This document shows positions 1 to 9,008 of a stretch of DNA of 51,106 nucleotides, piece by piece (within the stretch, counting starts at the first letter, position 1; the number at the start of each line of letters is the position of its first letter). Made by a program: the position numbers and the translations under genes. The stretch spans positions 1-51,106 of the forward strand of contig JAPDDQ010000052.1 in the NCBI GenBank assembly GCA_027587225.1, in the 5' to 3' direction. The notes under the pieces are model-generated. The model saw only the letters and a list, made by a program, of their open reading frames with translations. It had not been told where the DNA came from and ran no database searches. The stretch comes from Solirubrobacter taibaiensis. GTDB lineage: Bacteria > Actinomycetota > Thermoleophilia > Solirubrobacterales > Solirubrobacteraceae.

Positions 1-1
1 C

Positions 2-970
2 GCGCCGCGCGCGGCCGCGATGACGCCCGCCGACGCGCTCGTCGCGGTGCGCGCGGCGCTCGCGAAGCCGCCGCGCGTCTCGCGGCCCGTGGTCGCGCTC
101 GCGCACGTCCCGCAGGCGGCGGGCGTCGCACTCGTGATCCAGCCCACGGTGGCGAGCGTGTTGACCGCGATCGTGGCGGCGTTCGTGGTGGCCGCGCTGG
201 ACCTGCTCGCCGACCGCTCGCACCTGTTGCGCACGCTGCTGCCGGTCGCGGCGGCGTTCGGCGCGGGCTGCGTCGTCTTCCTCGCGGCGGAGCTCGACCT
301 GCTGGAAGGGCCGCTCCGCACGGCGCTCGCGCCGATCGCGGTGCTGCTGCCGGGCGCGTTGATCGTCACCGGCATGTCCGAGCTCGCCCAGGGCGCGATG
401 GTGGCCGGCACGGCCCGGCTCGCCTACGGCACCGTCCAGCTGTTGCTGATCACGTTCGGCGTGTTCCTCGCCGCGCGGGTCGTCGGCCTGGACCCGGACA
501 CGCTCACCAACGTGCGTCTCGACGACTTCGGTCCGGCGGCGCTGGTCGCCGGTGTCGGGCTCGTGGGCATCGGCGTCTTCGTCCACCTCAGCGCGCCGCC
601 CGGCGTCCTGCGCTGGATGCTGCTCGGCCTGCTGGCGACCGCGGTCGTGCAGGCGCTCGGCCAGCACGCGGGCGGCGCGGCCCTCGGCGGCTTCGCGGGT
701 GCCGTGACCGCGGCGCTGGTCGCCGCGTTCGTGCACCGGCTCCCGCACGGCCCGCCCTCGTTGAGCGTCTTCCTGCCGTCGTTCTGGCTGCTCGTGCCGG
801 GCAGCCTCGGCGTCGTCACGGCCACGCAGGTGGCGACGGAGGGTGCCGAGGGCTTCGCCACCGCGACGGCGGCGGTCGCGACCGGCCTGGCGATCGCGCT
901 GGGCGTCCTGGTCGGCTCGGCCGCGGGGAACGCGCTAGGGGTTCGTCGCAGAATGGGCGATGCGCCTTGA
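2..970 (+). CDS. ThrE-like threonine/serine exporter, 5'-truncated by window edge
   Basis: Multi-pass membrane protein of the ThrE (DUF1212) family, which exports threonine and serine in corynebacteria. The frame is open from the window start. The first ATG is at base 20, but the visible 316 residues correspond to the C-terminal part of a family whose members are nearly 500 residues, so the true start probably lies upstream. Seen: about nine hydrophobic segments, the family-like stretch LLPGALIVTGMSELAQGAM near residues 110-130, and a second half containing PSFWLLVPGSLGV near residues 250-262, as in the ThrE_2 region. The missing N-terminus should carry the cytosolic half of the first domain. 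It converges on the TetR gene. The substrate is inferred from the family only. Confidence 0.75.
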   Translation, partial: APRAAAMTPADALVAVRAALAKPPRVSRPVVALAHVPQAAGVALVIQPTVASVLTAIVAAFVVAALDLLADRSHLLRTLLPVAAAFGAGCVVFLAAELDLLEGPLRTALAPIAVLLPGALIVTGMSELAQGAMVAGTARLAYGTVQLLLITFGVFLAARVVGLDPDTLTNVRLDDFGPAALVAGVGLVGIGVFVHLSAPPGVLRWMLLGLLATAVVQALGQHAGGAALGGFAGAVTAALVAAFVHRLPHGPPSLSVFLPSFWLLVPGSLGVVTATQVATEGAEGFATATAAVATGLAIALGVLVGSAAGNALGVRRRMGDAP

Positions 971-1032
971 TGCGGTGCAGCCGTGTGCCGCGGATGTGCC
1001 GCAGCAGGCGTGTCGGAATTCTGCGACGGGCC

Positions 1033-1623
1033 CTAGGTCAGCGCCGCGAGCGCGCCGCGTAGGACGCGGAAGCCGTGCTCGAGCTCCGGCAGCGCGTCGG
1101 CGGAGCACTCCGCCGCGACCTGCTCGATCACGCCGAACATGGCCACGGTGGCCGCCGCGAACATCTGCGGGCCGGCGCTGTCGGCCGCGGTGCCGGTGTC
1201 GGCGGCCACGGCCGCGGCGATCGCATCGTGCGCGCGGTTGAAGTGATGCACGCGCAGCGCGCGTAGGTCGGGGTCACGGGCGATCGCGCGGCTGCGCAAC
1301 AGCCGCATCTCCGGATCCTCGACCTCCTCGAGCGCGGACATCTCGTCGATCCACGCCTGCAGCCGGTCGACGACGTCACCGTCGGTGCCCTTCAGGTGCC
1401 GCTGGAGCGGGAGCATCACGACTTCGAAGCCCTCGAAGAAGATCGCCTCCTTGGACGGGAAGCGCGTCGTGACCGTGCGGGTGGCGAGGTCGGCGCGCTC
1501 GGCGATCCGCGCAATGGTCGCGCGCTCGTAACCGTCCTCCATCACCAGCTCCACCGCCGCGCGCACGATCTCGCGGCGGGTACGGAGCGTCTTGCGCTCG
1601 CGGCGGTTCTCCTGGACAGGCAC
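1033..1623 (-). CDS. TetR/AcrR family transcriptional regulator
   Basis: DNA-binding repressor of 196 residues. An N-terminal TetR helix-turn-helix (REIVRAAVELVMEDGYERAT, then RIAERADLATRTVTTRFPSK) occupies about residues 15-60, and the C-terminal ligand/dimer domain is not assigned to a subfamily. I chose the GTG at 1623 because a TTGCTA/TAACTT promoter with 17-bp spacing lies immediately upstream and would place the transcript start at the GTG, making it leaderless. An in-frame ATG at 1668 would add 15 residues but lies upstream of those boxes. It is divergent from the MMPL transporter at 1718, the usual arrangement for a TetR repressor controlling an efflux pump. That target is inference. 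Confidence 0.85.
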   Translation of the reverse strand: MPVQENRRERKTLRTRREIVRAAVELVMEDGYERATIARIAERADLATRTVTTRFPSKEAIFFEGFEVVMLPLQRHLKGTDGDVVDRLQAWIDEMSALEEVEDPEMRLLRSRAIARDPDLRALRVHHFNRAHDAIAAAVAADTGTAADSAGPQMFAAATVAMFGVIEQVAAECSADALPELEHGFRVLRGALAALT

Positions 1624-1630
1624 CTCGTTC

Positions 1631-1659
1631 AAGTTAGCGTTTGTTGCGGTCGATAGCAA
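1631..1659 (-). promoter_or_regulatory. Predicted promoter of the TetR gene (leaderless)
   Basis: On the minus strand, TTGCTA (1654-1659) and TAACTT (1631-1636) are separated by exactly 17 bp. The expected start of transcription, about 7 bases downstream, coincides with the GTG at 1623. The boxes are imperfect matches to the housekeeping sigma consensus, so this is a prediction. The same 95-bp divergent region must also hold the promoter of the MMPL gene, for which I see no clear boxes. Confidence 0.4.
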
Positions 1660-1717
1660 GGATGCCATACGTGGTAATTTTGCACCGTGATGTATTTGCG
1701 ACTGGAGCGACACTGAC

Positions 1718-3781
1718 ATGGCTCGACTACTGCAACGCCTCGGCGCCTTCGCGGTGCGCCGCCGACGCCTCGTCCTCACGAGCTGGCTGCTCGGCCTGGT
1801 CGCGCTGGCCGGCTTGGCCGTCGCGTTCAAGGGCACGTTCTCGGACGAGTTCAAGGTGCCCGGGACGGAGTCGCAGCGCGCGATCGAGCTGATCGAGCAG
1901 GCCGTCCCGCAGGCCAACGCCGACGGCGCGACCGGCCGCGTGGTGTTCGCGTCCGACGCCAAGCTCGACGGGGCCGCCATGGGCGCGGCGGTCAAGCAGC
2001 TCGCGACCGTGCCGGACGTCGCCTCCGTGACGCCCCCGGTCGTCTCGCCGGACGGCAAGATCGCCTACACCGACCTGCAGTTCACGATCGCCCAGGCGGA
2101 CGTGAGCGCGACGCAGACGGACGCGATCGAGAAGGCCGCCGCCGATGCGGCGCCGCAGGTCGAGTTCGGTGGGTCCGCCGCCGCGCTCGAGAGCGAGCCG
2201 CCGATCGGCGAGGTGCTGGGCGTCGTCGTCGCGATGATGGTGCTCGCGATCACGTTCGGCTCGCTGCTCGCCGCCGGCCTGCCGCTGCTCACGGCGCTGA
2301 TCGGCGTCGGCGCCGGCATGCTCGGCATCCAGCTCGCGAGCGGCATCACCGGCCTCACTTCAACGTCGCTCACGCTCGCCGCGATGCTCGGGCTCGCGGT
2401 CGGCATCGACTACGCGCTGTTCATCCTCTCGCGCCACCGCACGCAGGTCGCCGACGGCATGGACACGGCCAAGTCGATCGCGCTGTCCGTGGGCACGGCG
2501 GGCAGCGCTGTCGTGTTCGCCGGCGCGACCGTGATGATCGCCCTCGTCGCGCTCGTGATGACCGGCACGCCGTTCCTCGCGCAGATGGGCATCGCCGCCG
2601 CGGGGACGATCGCCATCGCCGTCTTCGCCAGCCTCACGCTCGTCCCGGCACTGCTCGCGTTCGGCGGCGCGCGCCTCACGCGCGGCAAGACGTTCGGCGG
2701 CCACAATGCCGACAAGACGACGCTCGGCGCGCGCTGGGTGGCCATCGTCATGCGCCGCCCGGTGATCGCCGCCGGCCTCGTCGTGGTCGCGCTGGGCGCG
2801 CTCGCGATCCCCGCGCTGAACGTGCGCCTCGGCCTGCCCAACGACGGCTCGTCGAACCCCGAGACGACGCAACGCCAGGCCTACGACCTCGTCTCCAAGG
2901 GCTTCGGCGTCGGCGTCAACGGCCAGCTCACGGTCGTCGCCCGCGGCGACGCCGAGGCCACGGCGAAGACGCTCGCCACGCTGCCGGACGTCGCTGCCAT
3001 CTCGCCCGTGCAGGCCATTCCCGGCCAGAACCTGGCGTTGATCTCCGTCACACCGTCCAGCGGCCCGTCGAGCGAGGCGACCGAGAACCTCGTCAAGACC
3101 ATCCGCGACACCCGCTTCGACGGCGAGGTGCTCGTGACCGGCCAGACCGCGACCAACATCGACGTGTCGCAGAAGATGGCCGACAGCCTCATCCCGTACC
3201 TCGCCGTCGTGGTCGGCCTCGCGCTGATCCTGCTGACGGTGGCGTTCCGCTCGATCCTCGTCCCGCTGACCGCGATCGGCGGCTTCCTGCTCACCATCGC
3301 CGCCTCGTTCGGCGCGGTCGTGCTCGTGTTCCAGGAGGGCTTCGGCGCGGACCTGATCGGCGTGTCGCAGAGCGGCCCGCTCGTGAGCCTGCTGCCGATC
3401 CTGATCATCGGCGTGATCTTCGGCCTCGCCATGGACTACCAGGTGTTCCTCGTCTCGCGCATGCACGAGGAGTACGCGCACGGCGCCACTGCGCACGACG
3501 CGGTGCGTGACGGCTTCCGTCACTCCGCCCGCGTCGTCACCGCCGCGGCGCTGATCATGATCAGCGTCTTCGCCGGCTTCATCCTCCCGGACGACCCGAT
3601 CATCAAGTCGATCGGCTTCGCGTTCGCGGTCGGCATCGCCATCGACGCGTTCCTGATCCGGATGACGCTGATCCCGGCGCTGATGACGCTGCTCGGCGCC
3701 CGCGCGTGGTGGCTGCCGCGGCCGCTACAGCGCGTGGTCCCCAATCTCGACCTCGAGGGCGCCGCGCTCGCGCGGACCTAG
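1718..3781 (+). CDS. MMPL/RND family transporter
   Basis: Integral membrane transporter of 687 residues in the MMPL branch of the RND superfamily; members move lipids or hydrophobic compounds using the proton gradient. It shows the duplicated RND plan: one N-terminal helix, an extracytoplasmic loop (about residues 40-160), five or six helices, then a repeat of the same order. Both halves carry the family motif with a membrane Asp-Tyr pair (GLAVGIDYALFILSRH near residue 227; FGLAMDYQVFLVSRMHEEY near residue 568). The ATG lies 95 bp from the divergent TetR start. The last 57 bases overlap the convergent iolD gene on the other strand. The substrate cannot be deduced. Confidence 0.9.
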   Translation: MARLLQRLGAFAVRRRRLVLTSWLLGLVALAGLAVAFKGTFSDEFKVPGTESQRAIELIEQAVPQANADGATGRVVFASDAKLDGAAMGAAVKQLATVPDVASVTPPVVSPDGKIAYTDLQFTIAQADVSATQTDAIEKAAADAAPQVEFGGSAAALESEPPIGEVLGVVVAMMVLAITFGSLLAAGLPLLTALIGVGAGMLGIQLASGITGLTSTSLTLAAMLGLAVGIDYALFILSRHRTQVADGMDTAKSIALSVGTAGSAVVFAGATVMIALVALVMTGTPFLAQMGIAAAGTIAIAVFASLTLVPALLAFGGARLTRGKTFGGHNADKTTLGARWVAIVMRRPVIAAGLVVVALGALAIPALNVRLGLPNDGSSNPETTQRQAYDLVSKGFGVGVNGQLTVVARGDAEATAKTLATLPDVAAISPVQAIPGQNLALISVTPSSGPSSEATENLVKTIRDTRFDGEVLVTGQTATNIDVSQKMADSLIPYLAVVVGLALILLTVAFRSILVPLTAIGGFLLTIAASFGAVVLVFQEGFGADLIGVSQSGPLVSLLPILIIGVIFGLAMDYQVFLVSRMHEEYAHGATAHDAVRDGFRHSARVVTAAALIMISVFAGFILPDDPIIKSIGFAFAVGIAIDAFLIRMTLIPALMTLLGARAWWLPRPLQRVVPNLDLEGAALART

Positions 3782-5581
3782 GTACGGCTTCTGGGTCGCC
3801 TTGTCGCGCTCGTACTCCGTCCGCGCCGTGCGGGTGGAGTCGAGCGCGGCGACCTCGGCCACCGGCACGTCCCACCACGCCCCGGAGTCGGGGGCGTCGA
3901 TCGACGGGTCGGTGTGGACCACCACGACGGTCGTCACCTCGCTCGCGACGGCCTCGCGCAAGGCGGCCTCGAACGCGTCGAGCGTGTGCGTGTCGATCGC
4001 GCGGGCGCCCAGGGAATCCGCGTTGGCCGCGAGGTCGATCGGCAGTTTCTCGTCCGTGCCGCGGTAGCGGTAGGCGGTGCCGAAGCGCTGCGAGCCGACG
4101 GACTCGCTCAACGCCCCGATCGACTGGTAGCCGTGGTTCTGGACCAGGACGATCGTGAGCTTGATGCCCTCGGCCACCGCGGTCGCGATCTCCTGGGCCA
4201 TCATCAGGTACGAGCCGTCGCCGACCATGACGAACACCTCGCGATCGGGCGCGGCGAGCTTGATGCCGAGGCCGCCGGCGATCTCGTAGCCCATCGTCGA
4301 GAAGCCGTACTCGACGTGGTAGCCCTTCGGGTCGCGCGTGCGCCACAGCTTGTGCAGGTCGCCGGGCATCGAGCCGGCGGCGCACACCACGACGTCCCGC
4401 GGCTGGCTGACGCGGTTGACGACGCCGATCACCTCGGCCTGCGCGGGCGGGTCGTGGCGCTCGCTGTAGGCACGTTCGACGACGGCGTCCCAGTCGTTCA
4501 CCGGCGTCTCGAACGTCACGTCCAGCGCGTCGTTGAGTGCCTGCAGCCCGAGCCGCGCATCGGCGACGAGCGGCAGCCCGGCGTGCTTGAACGCATCGAC
4601 GGTCGCCACGTTGAGGTTGATGAACGTGGCGTCGCCGGCGAACAGCGACCGCGAGGCGGTCGTGAAGTCGCTCCAGCGCGTGCCGACGCCGAGCACCACA
4701 TCGGCCTCGCGGGCGGCGGCGTTCGCGGACGTCGTGCCGGTGGCGCCGATCGCGCCGAGCGCCTGCGGATGGTCATAGGGGAGTGAGCCCTTGCCGGCCT
4801 GCGTCTCCCCGACGCCGATCCCGGTCGCCTCCGCGAACTCGCGCAGCGCTTCGGTGGCCTCGCCGTAGATCGTGCCGCCGCCGCTCACGATGAGCGGGCG
4901 GCTCGCTCCACGCAGCAACGCCGCGGCCTCCGCCAGCACATCGGGCTCAGGGAGCGGGCGGCGCACGCGCCACACGCGCTGCTCGAACAGCTCGTCCGGG
5001 AACTCGTACGCCTCCGCCTGCACGTCCTGCGGGAGCGCCAAAGTCACCGCCCCCGTCTCGGCCGGGTCGGTCAGGACGCGCATCGCGCCGAGCAACGCCG
5101 GCACGAGCTGCTCGGGCCGCTCGATCCGGTCCCAGAACTTCGACACCGGGCGCAGCGTGTCGTTGACCGTGTTCGCGAACGTGCGGTCGTCCTCGAGCTG
5201 CTGCAGCACGGTGCCGGGCCCGCGCGTGGCGAACACGTCGCCCGGCAGTAGGAGCACGGGCAGCCGGTTGATCGTCGCGAGTGCGGCGCCGGTGACCATG
5301 TTGGTCGCGCCCGGGCCGATGCTCGACGTGCACGCGAGCGTCTGCAACCGGTTCTTCTGGCGCGCGTAGGCGACGGCCGTGTGCACCATCGCCTGCTCGT
5401 TGCGGGCGTGGTAGAAGGGCAGCGCGTCCTGCTCCTCCAGGAGCGCCTGGCCGACGCCGGCGACGTTGCCGTGGCCGAAGATGCCGAAGCAGCCCGCGAT
5501 CAGCCGCTGCTGCACACCGTCGCGCTCGCTGTACTGGACGCTCAGGAACCGGACCAGCGCCTGCGCCACCGTCAGCCTCAT
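3725..5581 (-). CDS. iolD: 3D-(3,5/4)-trihydroxycyclohexane-1,2-dione acylhydrolase (IolD)
   Basis: Thiamine-diphosphate enzyme opening the ring of trihydroxycyclohexanedione to 5-deoxyglucuronate in myo-inositol catabolism. It has 618 residues, close to the roughly 637 of the Bacillus enzyme. Seen: the N-terminal Pyr domain with the catalytic-type Glu in RNEQAM (E62), a central TPP-enzyme domain, and a C-terminal PP domain with the metal/diphosphate motif starting GDGS (454-457) and continuing to QNHGY (481-485). The start ATG overlaps the iolB stop by 4 nt (ATGA), implying translational coupling; a longer open frame upstream is not used. It is the last gene of the operon, and its 3' end overlaps the convergent MMPL gene by 57 bp. 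Confidence 0.95.
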   Translation of the reverse strand: MRLTVAQALVRFLSVQYSERDGVQQRLIAGCFGIFGHGNVAGVGQALLEEQDALPFYHARNEQAMVHTAVAYARQKNRLQTLACTSSIGPGATNMVTGAALATINRLPVLLLPGDVFATRGPGTVLQQLEDDRTFANTVNDTLRPVSKFWDRIERPEQLVPALLGAMRVLTDPAETGAVTLALPQDVQAEAYEFPDELFEQRVWRVRRPLPEPDVLAEAAALLRGASRPLIVSGGGTIYGEATEALREFAEATGIGVGETQAGKGSLPYDHPQALGAIGATGTTSANAAAREADVVLGVGTRWSDFTTASRSLFAGDATFINLNVATVDAFKHAGLPLVADARLGLQALNDALDVTFETPVNDWDAVVERAYSERHDPPAQAEVIGVVNRVSQPRDVVVCAAGSMPGDLHKLWRTRDPKGYHVEYGFSTMGYEIAGGLGIKLAAPDREVFVMVGDGSYLMMAQEIATAVAEGIKLTIVLVQNHGYQSIGALSESVGSQRFGTAYRYRGTDEKLPIDLAANADSLGARAIDTHTLDAFEAALREAVASEVTTVVVVHTDPSIDAPDSGAWWDVPVAEVAALDSTRTARTEYERDKATQKPYLGPRERGALEVEIGDHAL

Positions 5582-6306
5582 TTGGTCCTCGCCTTCGTCA
5601 TCGGGAGTCGCGGGTCCATCTGCTGGCCGGCCCAGCTGTCGCGGATCCAGGCGTGGTCGGGGTCGTCGACGAAGTTCCACTCGCGGACGCTGCCGGCCAT
5701 CACGTTGAGGTAGTACAGGTCGTAGCCGGGCGCGGCCATCGACGGGCCGTGATAGCCGCGCGGCATGTGGACCTGGTCACCGCTGCGGACCTCCGCCAGC
5801 AGTTCCATGCCGTCGTAGACACGCTGGTAGGCGAACCCGCCGCCGGTGATCTCGTAGTAGTAGATCTCCTCGAGCTCGTCGTGGCGGTGCGGCGGATACG
5901 AGCTCCAGTTGCCGTTGGGTGTCAGCACCTCGACGGCGATCAGCTTGTCGCACTCGAAGGCCTCGACGGACGCGAAGTTGTTCACCTGACGGGATGCGTT
6001 GCCGGCACCGCGCAGCTCCACCGGCACGTCCTCGGCGGGGCCATACCGGGCGGGGAAGTGCCGTGTGGCCGCCGCGGCGGGAATGGCGAAGCGGCCCTCG
6101 CCCTTGATCTCCACGTGCGACCCGATCGGCGCGTAGACGAAGTCGGTGACCGCGGAGAAGACGCTCTCGCGGCCGTCCAGGTCGAACGTCTCGCCGTCGA
6201 TCGTGACGGTGCACGACCCGGCGAGCGGCAGCACGATCACCTCGTCGCCGCCGGTGTCGAAGACGTCGTTGTCCTTGACGATCCGCAGTCGCGTCACTTC
6301 AAGCAT
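5578..6306 (-). CDS. iolB: 5-deoxy-glucuronate isomerase (IolB)
   Basis: Cupin-type isomerase converting 5-deoxyglucuronate to 5-dehydro-2-deoxygluconate (DKG) in inositol breakdown. It has 242 residues, somewhat shorter than the usual 270 or so; the N-terminal segment seems trimmed. Seen: a cupin core with PPHRHDELEEIYYYEI near residues 144-159, containing metal-ligand His and Glu residues, and MPRGYHG near residue 190, as in the family. The ATG at 6306 lies inside the iolC 3' end (8-nt overlap), and the stop overlaps the iolD start by 4 nt. Position between iolC and iolD supports the assignment. Confidence 0.93.
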   Translation of the reverse strand: MLEVTRLRIVKDNDVFDTGGDEVIVLPLAGSCTVTIDGETFDLDGRESVFSAVTDFVYAPIGSHVEIKGEGRFAIPAAAATRHFPARYGPAEDVPVELRGAGNASRQVNNFASVEAFECDKLIAVEVLTPNGNWSSYPPHRHDELEEIYYYEITGGGFAYQRVYDGMELLAEVRSGDQVHMPRGYHGPSMAAPGYDLYYLNVMAGSVREWNFVDDPDHAWIRDSWAGQQMDPRLPMTKARTK

Positions 6307-7189
6307 CGATCTTCGCTTCCACTTCTTCGAGGGTGGGCATGGCGTCGGCGCACGCGAGTCGTCCGGCGACGATCGCGCCCGCGGCATTGGCGAAGCGGAT
6401 CATCCGCTCCAGGTCCCAGTCGGCGAGCAGGCCGTGGCAGAGCGCGCCGCCGAAGGCGTCGCCGGCGCCGAGGCCGTTGACGACCTCGACCGGTGCGGGC
6501 GGCACGTCGACGGATTCGGCGCCGCGCTGCGCGAACGTGCCGCGCGGCCCGCGCTTGCGCACCGTCAACGTCACGTCGGCCTCGCCGGCGGTTTCCCACT
6601 CGTCCTCGTTGCCGACCGCGACGTCGGCGAAGCGCAGCGCCTCGCGCACCCACTTGCGCCCCTCCTCGCGGGACGGCCAGAACATCGGGCGCCAGTCGAG
6701 GTCGAGCACGGCGATGCCCTCGCTGGCCTCCAGCGCCGCCAGCGTGGCGGAGCGCGACGGCTCCTGCGAGAGCCCCGTGACCGTGGCCCAGAAGACCTTC
6801 GCGTCGCGGATGGCATCGAGGTCCAGCTCCTCGGTCTTGATCTCCAGGTCGGGCGCCTTGGGCTCGCGGTAGAAGTACAGCGGGAAGTCGTCGGGCGGGA
6901 AGATCTCGCAGAACGCGAGCGGGGTGGGGAGGCCGTCGACCGCGGTCACCCAGCGGTCGTCGACGCCGAACCCCTGCAGTGCGTCGTGCAGGAACAGCCC
7001 GAACGGGTCGTTGCCCGTGCGCGTGATCGTGGCCACGTCGCGGCCGTAGCGCGCGGCCGCGACCGCGACGTTGGTCGACGAGCCACCGAGGAACTTGCCG
7101 AACGACTCCACCTCGCGCAGCGACACACCCACCTGCTGCGGGTAGATGTCCACGCTGATGCGGCCCATCGTGATCACGTCGAAGCCCAT
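6299..7189 (-). CDS. iolC: 5-dehydro-2-deoxygluconokinase (IolC)
   Basis: PfkB/ribokinase-family sugar kinase phosphorylating 5-dehydro-2-deoxygluconate to DKGP, the aldolase substrate. It has 296 residues. Seen: an N-terminal IolC signature (ITMGRISVDIYPQQVG, residues 6-20), the substrate loop GGSSTNVAVAAARYG (35-49), FCEIFPPDDFPLYFYREPKA (93-112), and the C-terminal PfkB motif GLGAGDAFGGAL (239-250) with catalytic-type D244. The ATG at 7189 overlaps the preceding reductase gene by 16 nt. The kinase/aldolase fusion found in some IolC proteins is absent, and no IolJ aldolase lies in the window. Confidence 0.95.
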   Translation of the reverse strand: MGFDVITMGRISVDIYPQQVGVSLREVESFGKFLGGSSTNVAVAAARYGRDVATITRTGNDPFGLFLHDALQGFGVDDRWVTAVDGLPTPLAFCEIFPPDDFPLYFYREPKAPDLEIKTEELDLDAIRDAKVFWATVTGLSQEPSRSATLAALEASEGIAVLDLDWRPMFWPSREEGRKWVREALRFADVAVGNEDEWETAGEADVTLTVRKRGPRGTFAQRGAESVDVPPAPVEVVNGLGAGDAFGGALCHGLLADWDLERMIRFANAAGAIVAGRLACADAMPTLEEVEAKIDA

Positions 7190-8019
7190 GCCAGCCCTTC
7201 CAGCAACTTGTCCACGTCCGGGAGCTCGACGTCCAGCCGGCGCGCCGTCCCGGTCGCGTCGAGCCGCGTGTCGTACGGAATCCGCTCGCGCTGGGGTGGC
7301 GGCGCACCGACCTGCAGCAGCGTCTCGTCCAACCCGTACGCGGCGACGGCGCGGCGCGCGAGGCTCACCCGGTCGATGTGTTCGGAGCCGACGCAGTGCA
7401 GCGTTCCGGTCACCTCGCGCTCGAGTGCGCGCCAGATGAGCTCGGCCGCGTCGGTGGCCAGCACGGGCGTGGCGATCCGGTTGATGGCGGGACCATCCCA
7501 CACCGTGAACTCGCGTCCGCCGCTCAGCGCGTCGACCACCGAAGCGACGAGATAGCCGAAGCCGGCGTCCTGCGCTCGGGGCGTGTGCGGCTTGGCCCGG
7601 TGGATGCCCTGCACGCCCGCGATCCGCGCGACCGTCCCGCCCGCTTCGAGCACGATCAGCTCGGACGCGGCCTTCAGGAAGCCGTACGCGTTGATCGGGT
7701 TCGGCGGGTCGTCTTCCTTGGCCGGTCCCTGCGTGCCGTCGAACACCCAATCGGTGGAGACGAGCACGACGTGCGCGCCGCTCCGCACGCAGTTGCGCGT
7801 GGCCTCCACGTACCCGGCCCACGCGCGGCGCCGGTCCGACAGCAGGCCGGCCGGGTCGTTCCAGATCGCCGCGTGGATGATCGCGTCGACCTTCGGTGCC
7901 ACCGTGGTCGTCAGGTCCAGTTCGGCGTGCGACGGCGCAAGCACGTCGCAGTGGTCCTGCAGCACGTGCACGAGGTTGGAGCCGACGAAGCCGGACGCGC
8001 CGGTGACGAGCACCCTCAT
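7174..8019 (-). CDS. RmlD-like extended-SDR sugar reductase/epimerase in the inositol operon
   Basis: NAD(P)-dependent short-chain dehydrogenase of the extended family, closest in pattern to dTDP-4-dehydrorhamnose reductase (RmlD). It has 281 residues. Seen: an N-terminal Rossmann loop GASGFVGSN (7-15), STDWVFDGTQGPAKEDDPPN near residues 101-120, and the YxxxK pair in YGFLK shortly after. Its start overlaps the dehydrogenase stop by 4 nt and its stop overlaps iolC by 16 nt, so it is translated within the inositol operon rather than with a rhamnose locus. No nucleotidyltransferase or other dTDP-sugar gene is nearby. Its substrate is unknown; a cyclitol or keto-sugar is possible. Confidence 0.78.
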   Translation of the reverse strand: MRVLVTGASGFVGSNLVHVLQDHCDVLAPSHAELDLTTTVAPKVDAIIHAAIWNDPAGLLSDRRRAWAGYVEATRNCVRSGAHVVLVSTDWVFDGTQGPAKEDDPPNPINAYGFLKAASELIVLEAGGTVARIAGVQGIHRAKPHTPRAQDAGFGYLVASVVDALSGGREFTVWDGPAINRIATPVLATDAAELIWRALEREVTGTLHCVGSEHIDRVSLARRAVAAYGLDETLLQVGAPPPQRERIPYDTRLDATGTARRLDVELPDVDKLLEGLAWAST

Positions 8020-9008
8020 AGGCGGACCGGCCGTCCTTCGCGCAGCGACTGCCACGCCGCGAGCCCGATCACGAGCGGCGCGCGGGCGTCGACCGGCCCG
8101 ACCACCGGCGTGGTGCCGGTCGCGACCGCGGTGGTGAACGCCTCCCACTCGCGCAGGTAGCTCGGGATGTAGCGCTCGAGGAAGAAGTACGGCAGCGTCG
8201 CCGCCCGCAGGCCGGTCGCGGTGCGCACAATGGTGCTGTGCGCGAGCGGGTTCTCCGACGCCGCCATCCCCGCCGACCCGAACACCTCGACGCGCTGGTC
8301 GTAGCCGTAGACGGCCTGGCGCGAGTTGTCGATCGTCGTCAGGCAGCCGTTCTCGTGCTCGAGCAGGATCACCGCCGTGTCGACGTCGTTCGCCTCGCCG
8401 AACTCGGGGTTCACGCGCACTGATCCGCGCGCGTACACCTCCACGACCTCGCTCTGCGCGACGAAGCGCGCCATGTCGAAGTCGTGGATGGTCATGTCGA
8501 GGAAGATCCCGCCCGACGTCCGCACATACTCGATCGGCGGCGGCGCGGGATCGCGCGAGGTGATGCGGAGGATCTGCACCTCGCCGATCTCGCCTTCGGC
8601 CACGGCGCGCGCCACCGCGGCGTGCGCGGGGTCGAAGCGCCGGTTGAAGCCGATCTGGAACGCCACGCCGGCGGCCTGGACCGCGGCGAGCGCGCGGTCC
8701 ACCTCGGCCAGGTCCAGCGAGACGGGTTTCTCGCAGAAGATCGCCTTGCCCGCCTCGGCGGCCGCGACGATCAGGTCCGCGTGCGTGTCGGTGGAGGTGC
8801 AGATGGCGACGGCGTCCACATCCGGCGCGGCCAGCAGCTGTTCGACGCTGCCCGAAGCGACCTGCAGCCGGGTGGCGGTGGCGGCTGCGGCGGGTACGTG
8901 CGCGTCGTTGACCCAGGTGACCTCGGCGTCCGGGACCTGGCGCGCCAGCAGGTCGGCGTGCATGCTGCCGATCCGCCCGACGCCGATCACGCCGATCCGT
9001 ACGCTCAC
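8016..9008 (-). CDS. iolG: Gfo/Idh/MocA oxidoreductase, probable inositol 2-dehydrogenase (IolG)
   Basis: NAD-dependent dehydrogenase of 330 residues; in this context it most likely oxidises myo-inositol at C2 to scyllo-inosose, the first catabolic step. Seen: nucleotide-binding GVIGVGRIGSMH (6-17), the EKP motif (93-95) with the family's active-site Lys, and the IolG-like segment DMTIHDFDMARF (171-182) with conserved Asp and His, as in Bacillus IolG. It uses a GTG start at 9008 that forms a GTGA overlap with the upstream dehydrogenase stop. It lies in the middle of the operon beside a second, more divergent paralogue, so the two may act on different inositol isomers. Which paralogue is the true IolG is inferred from the DMTIHDFD motif. 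Confidence 0.85.
   Translation of the reverse strand: MSVRIGVIGVGRIGSMHADLLARQVPDAEVTWVNDAHVPAAAATATRLQVASGSVEQLLAAPDVDAVAICTSTDTHADLIVAAAEAGKAIFCEKPVSLDLAEVDRALAAVQAAGVAFQIGFNRRFDPAHAAVARAVAEGEIGEVQILRITSRDPAPPPIEYVRTSGGIFLDMTIHDFDMARFVAQSEVVEVYARGSVRVNPEFGEANDVDTAVILLEHENGCLTTIDNSRQAVYGYDQRVEVFGSAGMAASENPLAHSTIVRTATGLRAATLPYFFLERYIPSYLREWEAFTTAVATGTTPVVGPVDARAPLVIGLAAWQSLREGRPVRL

Noticed and set aside
1624..2058. Longer N-terminus for the TetR protein
   Set aside because: It would run through the divergent promoter and the MMPL coding region.
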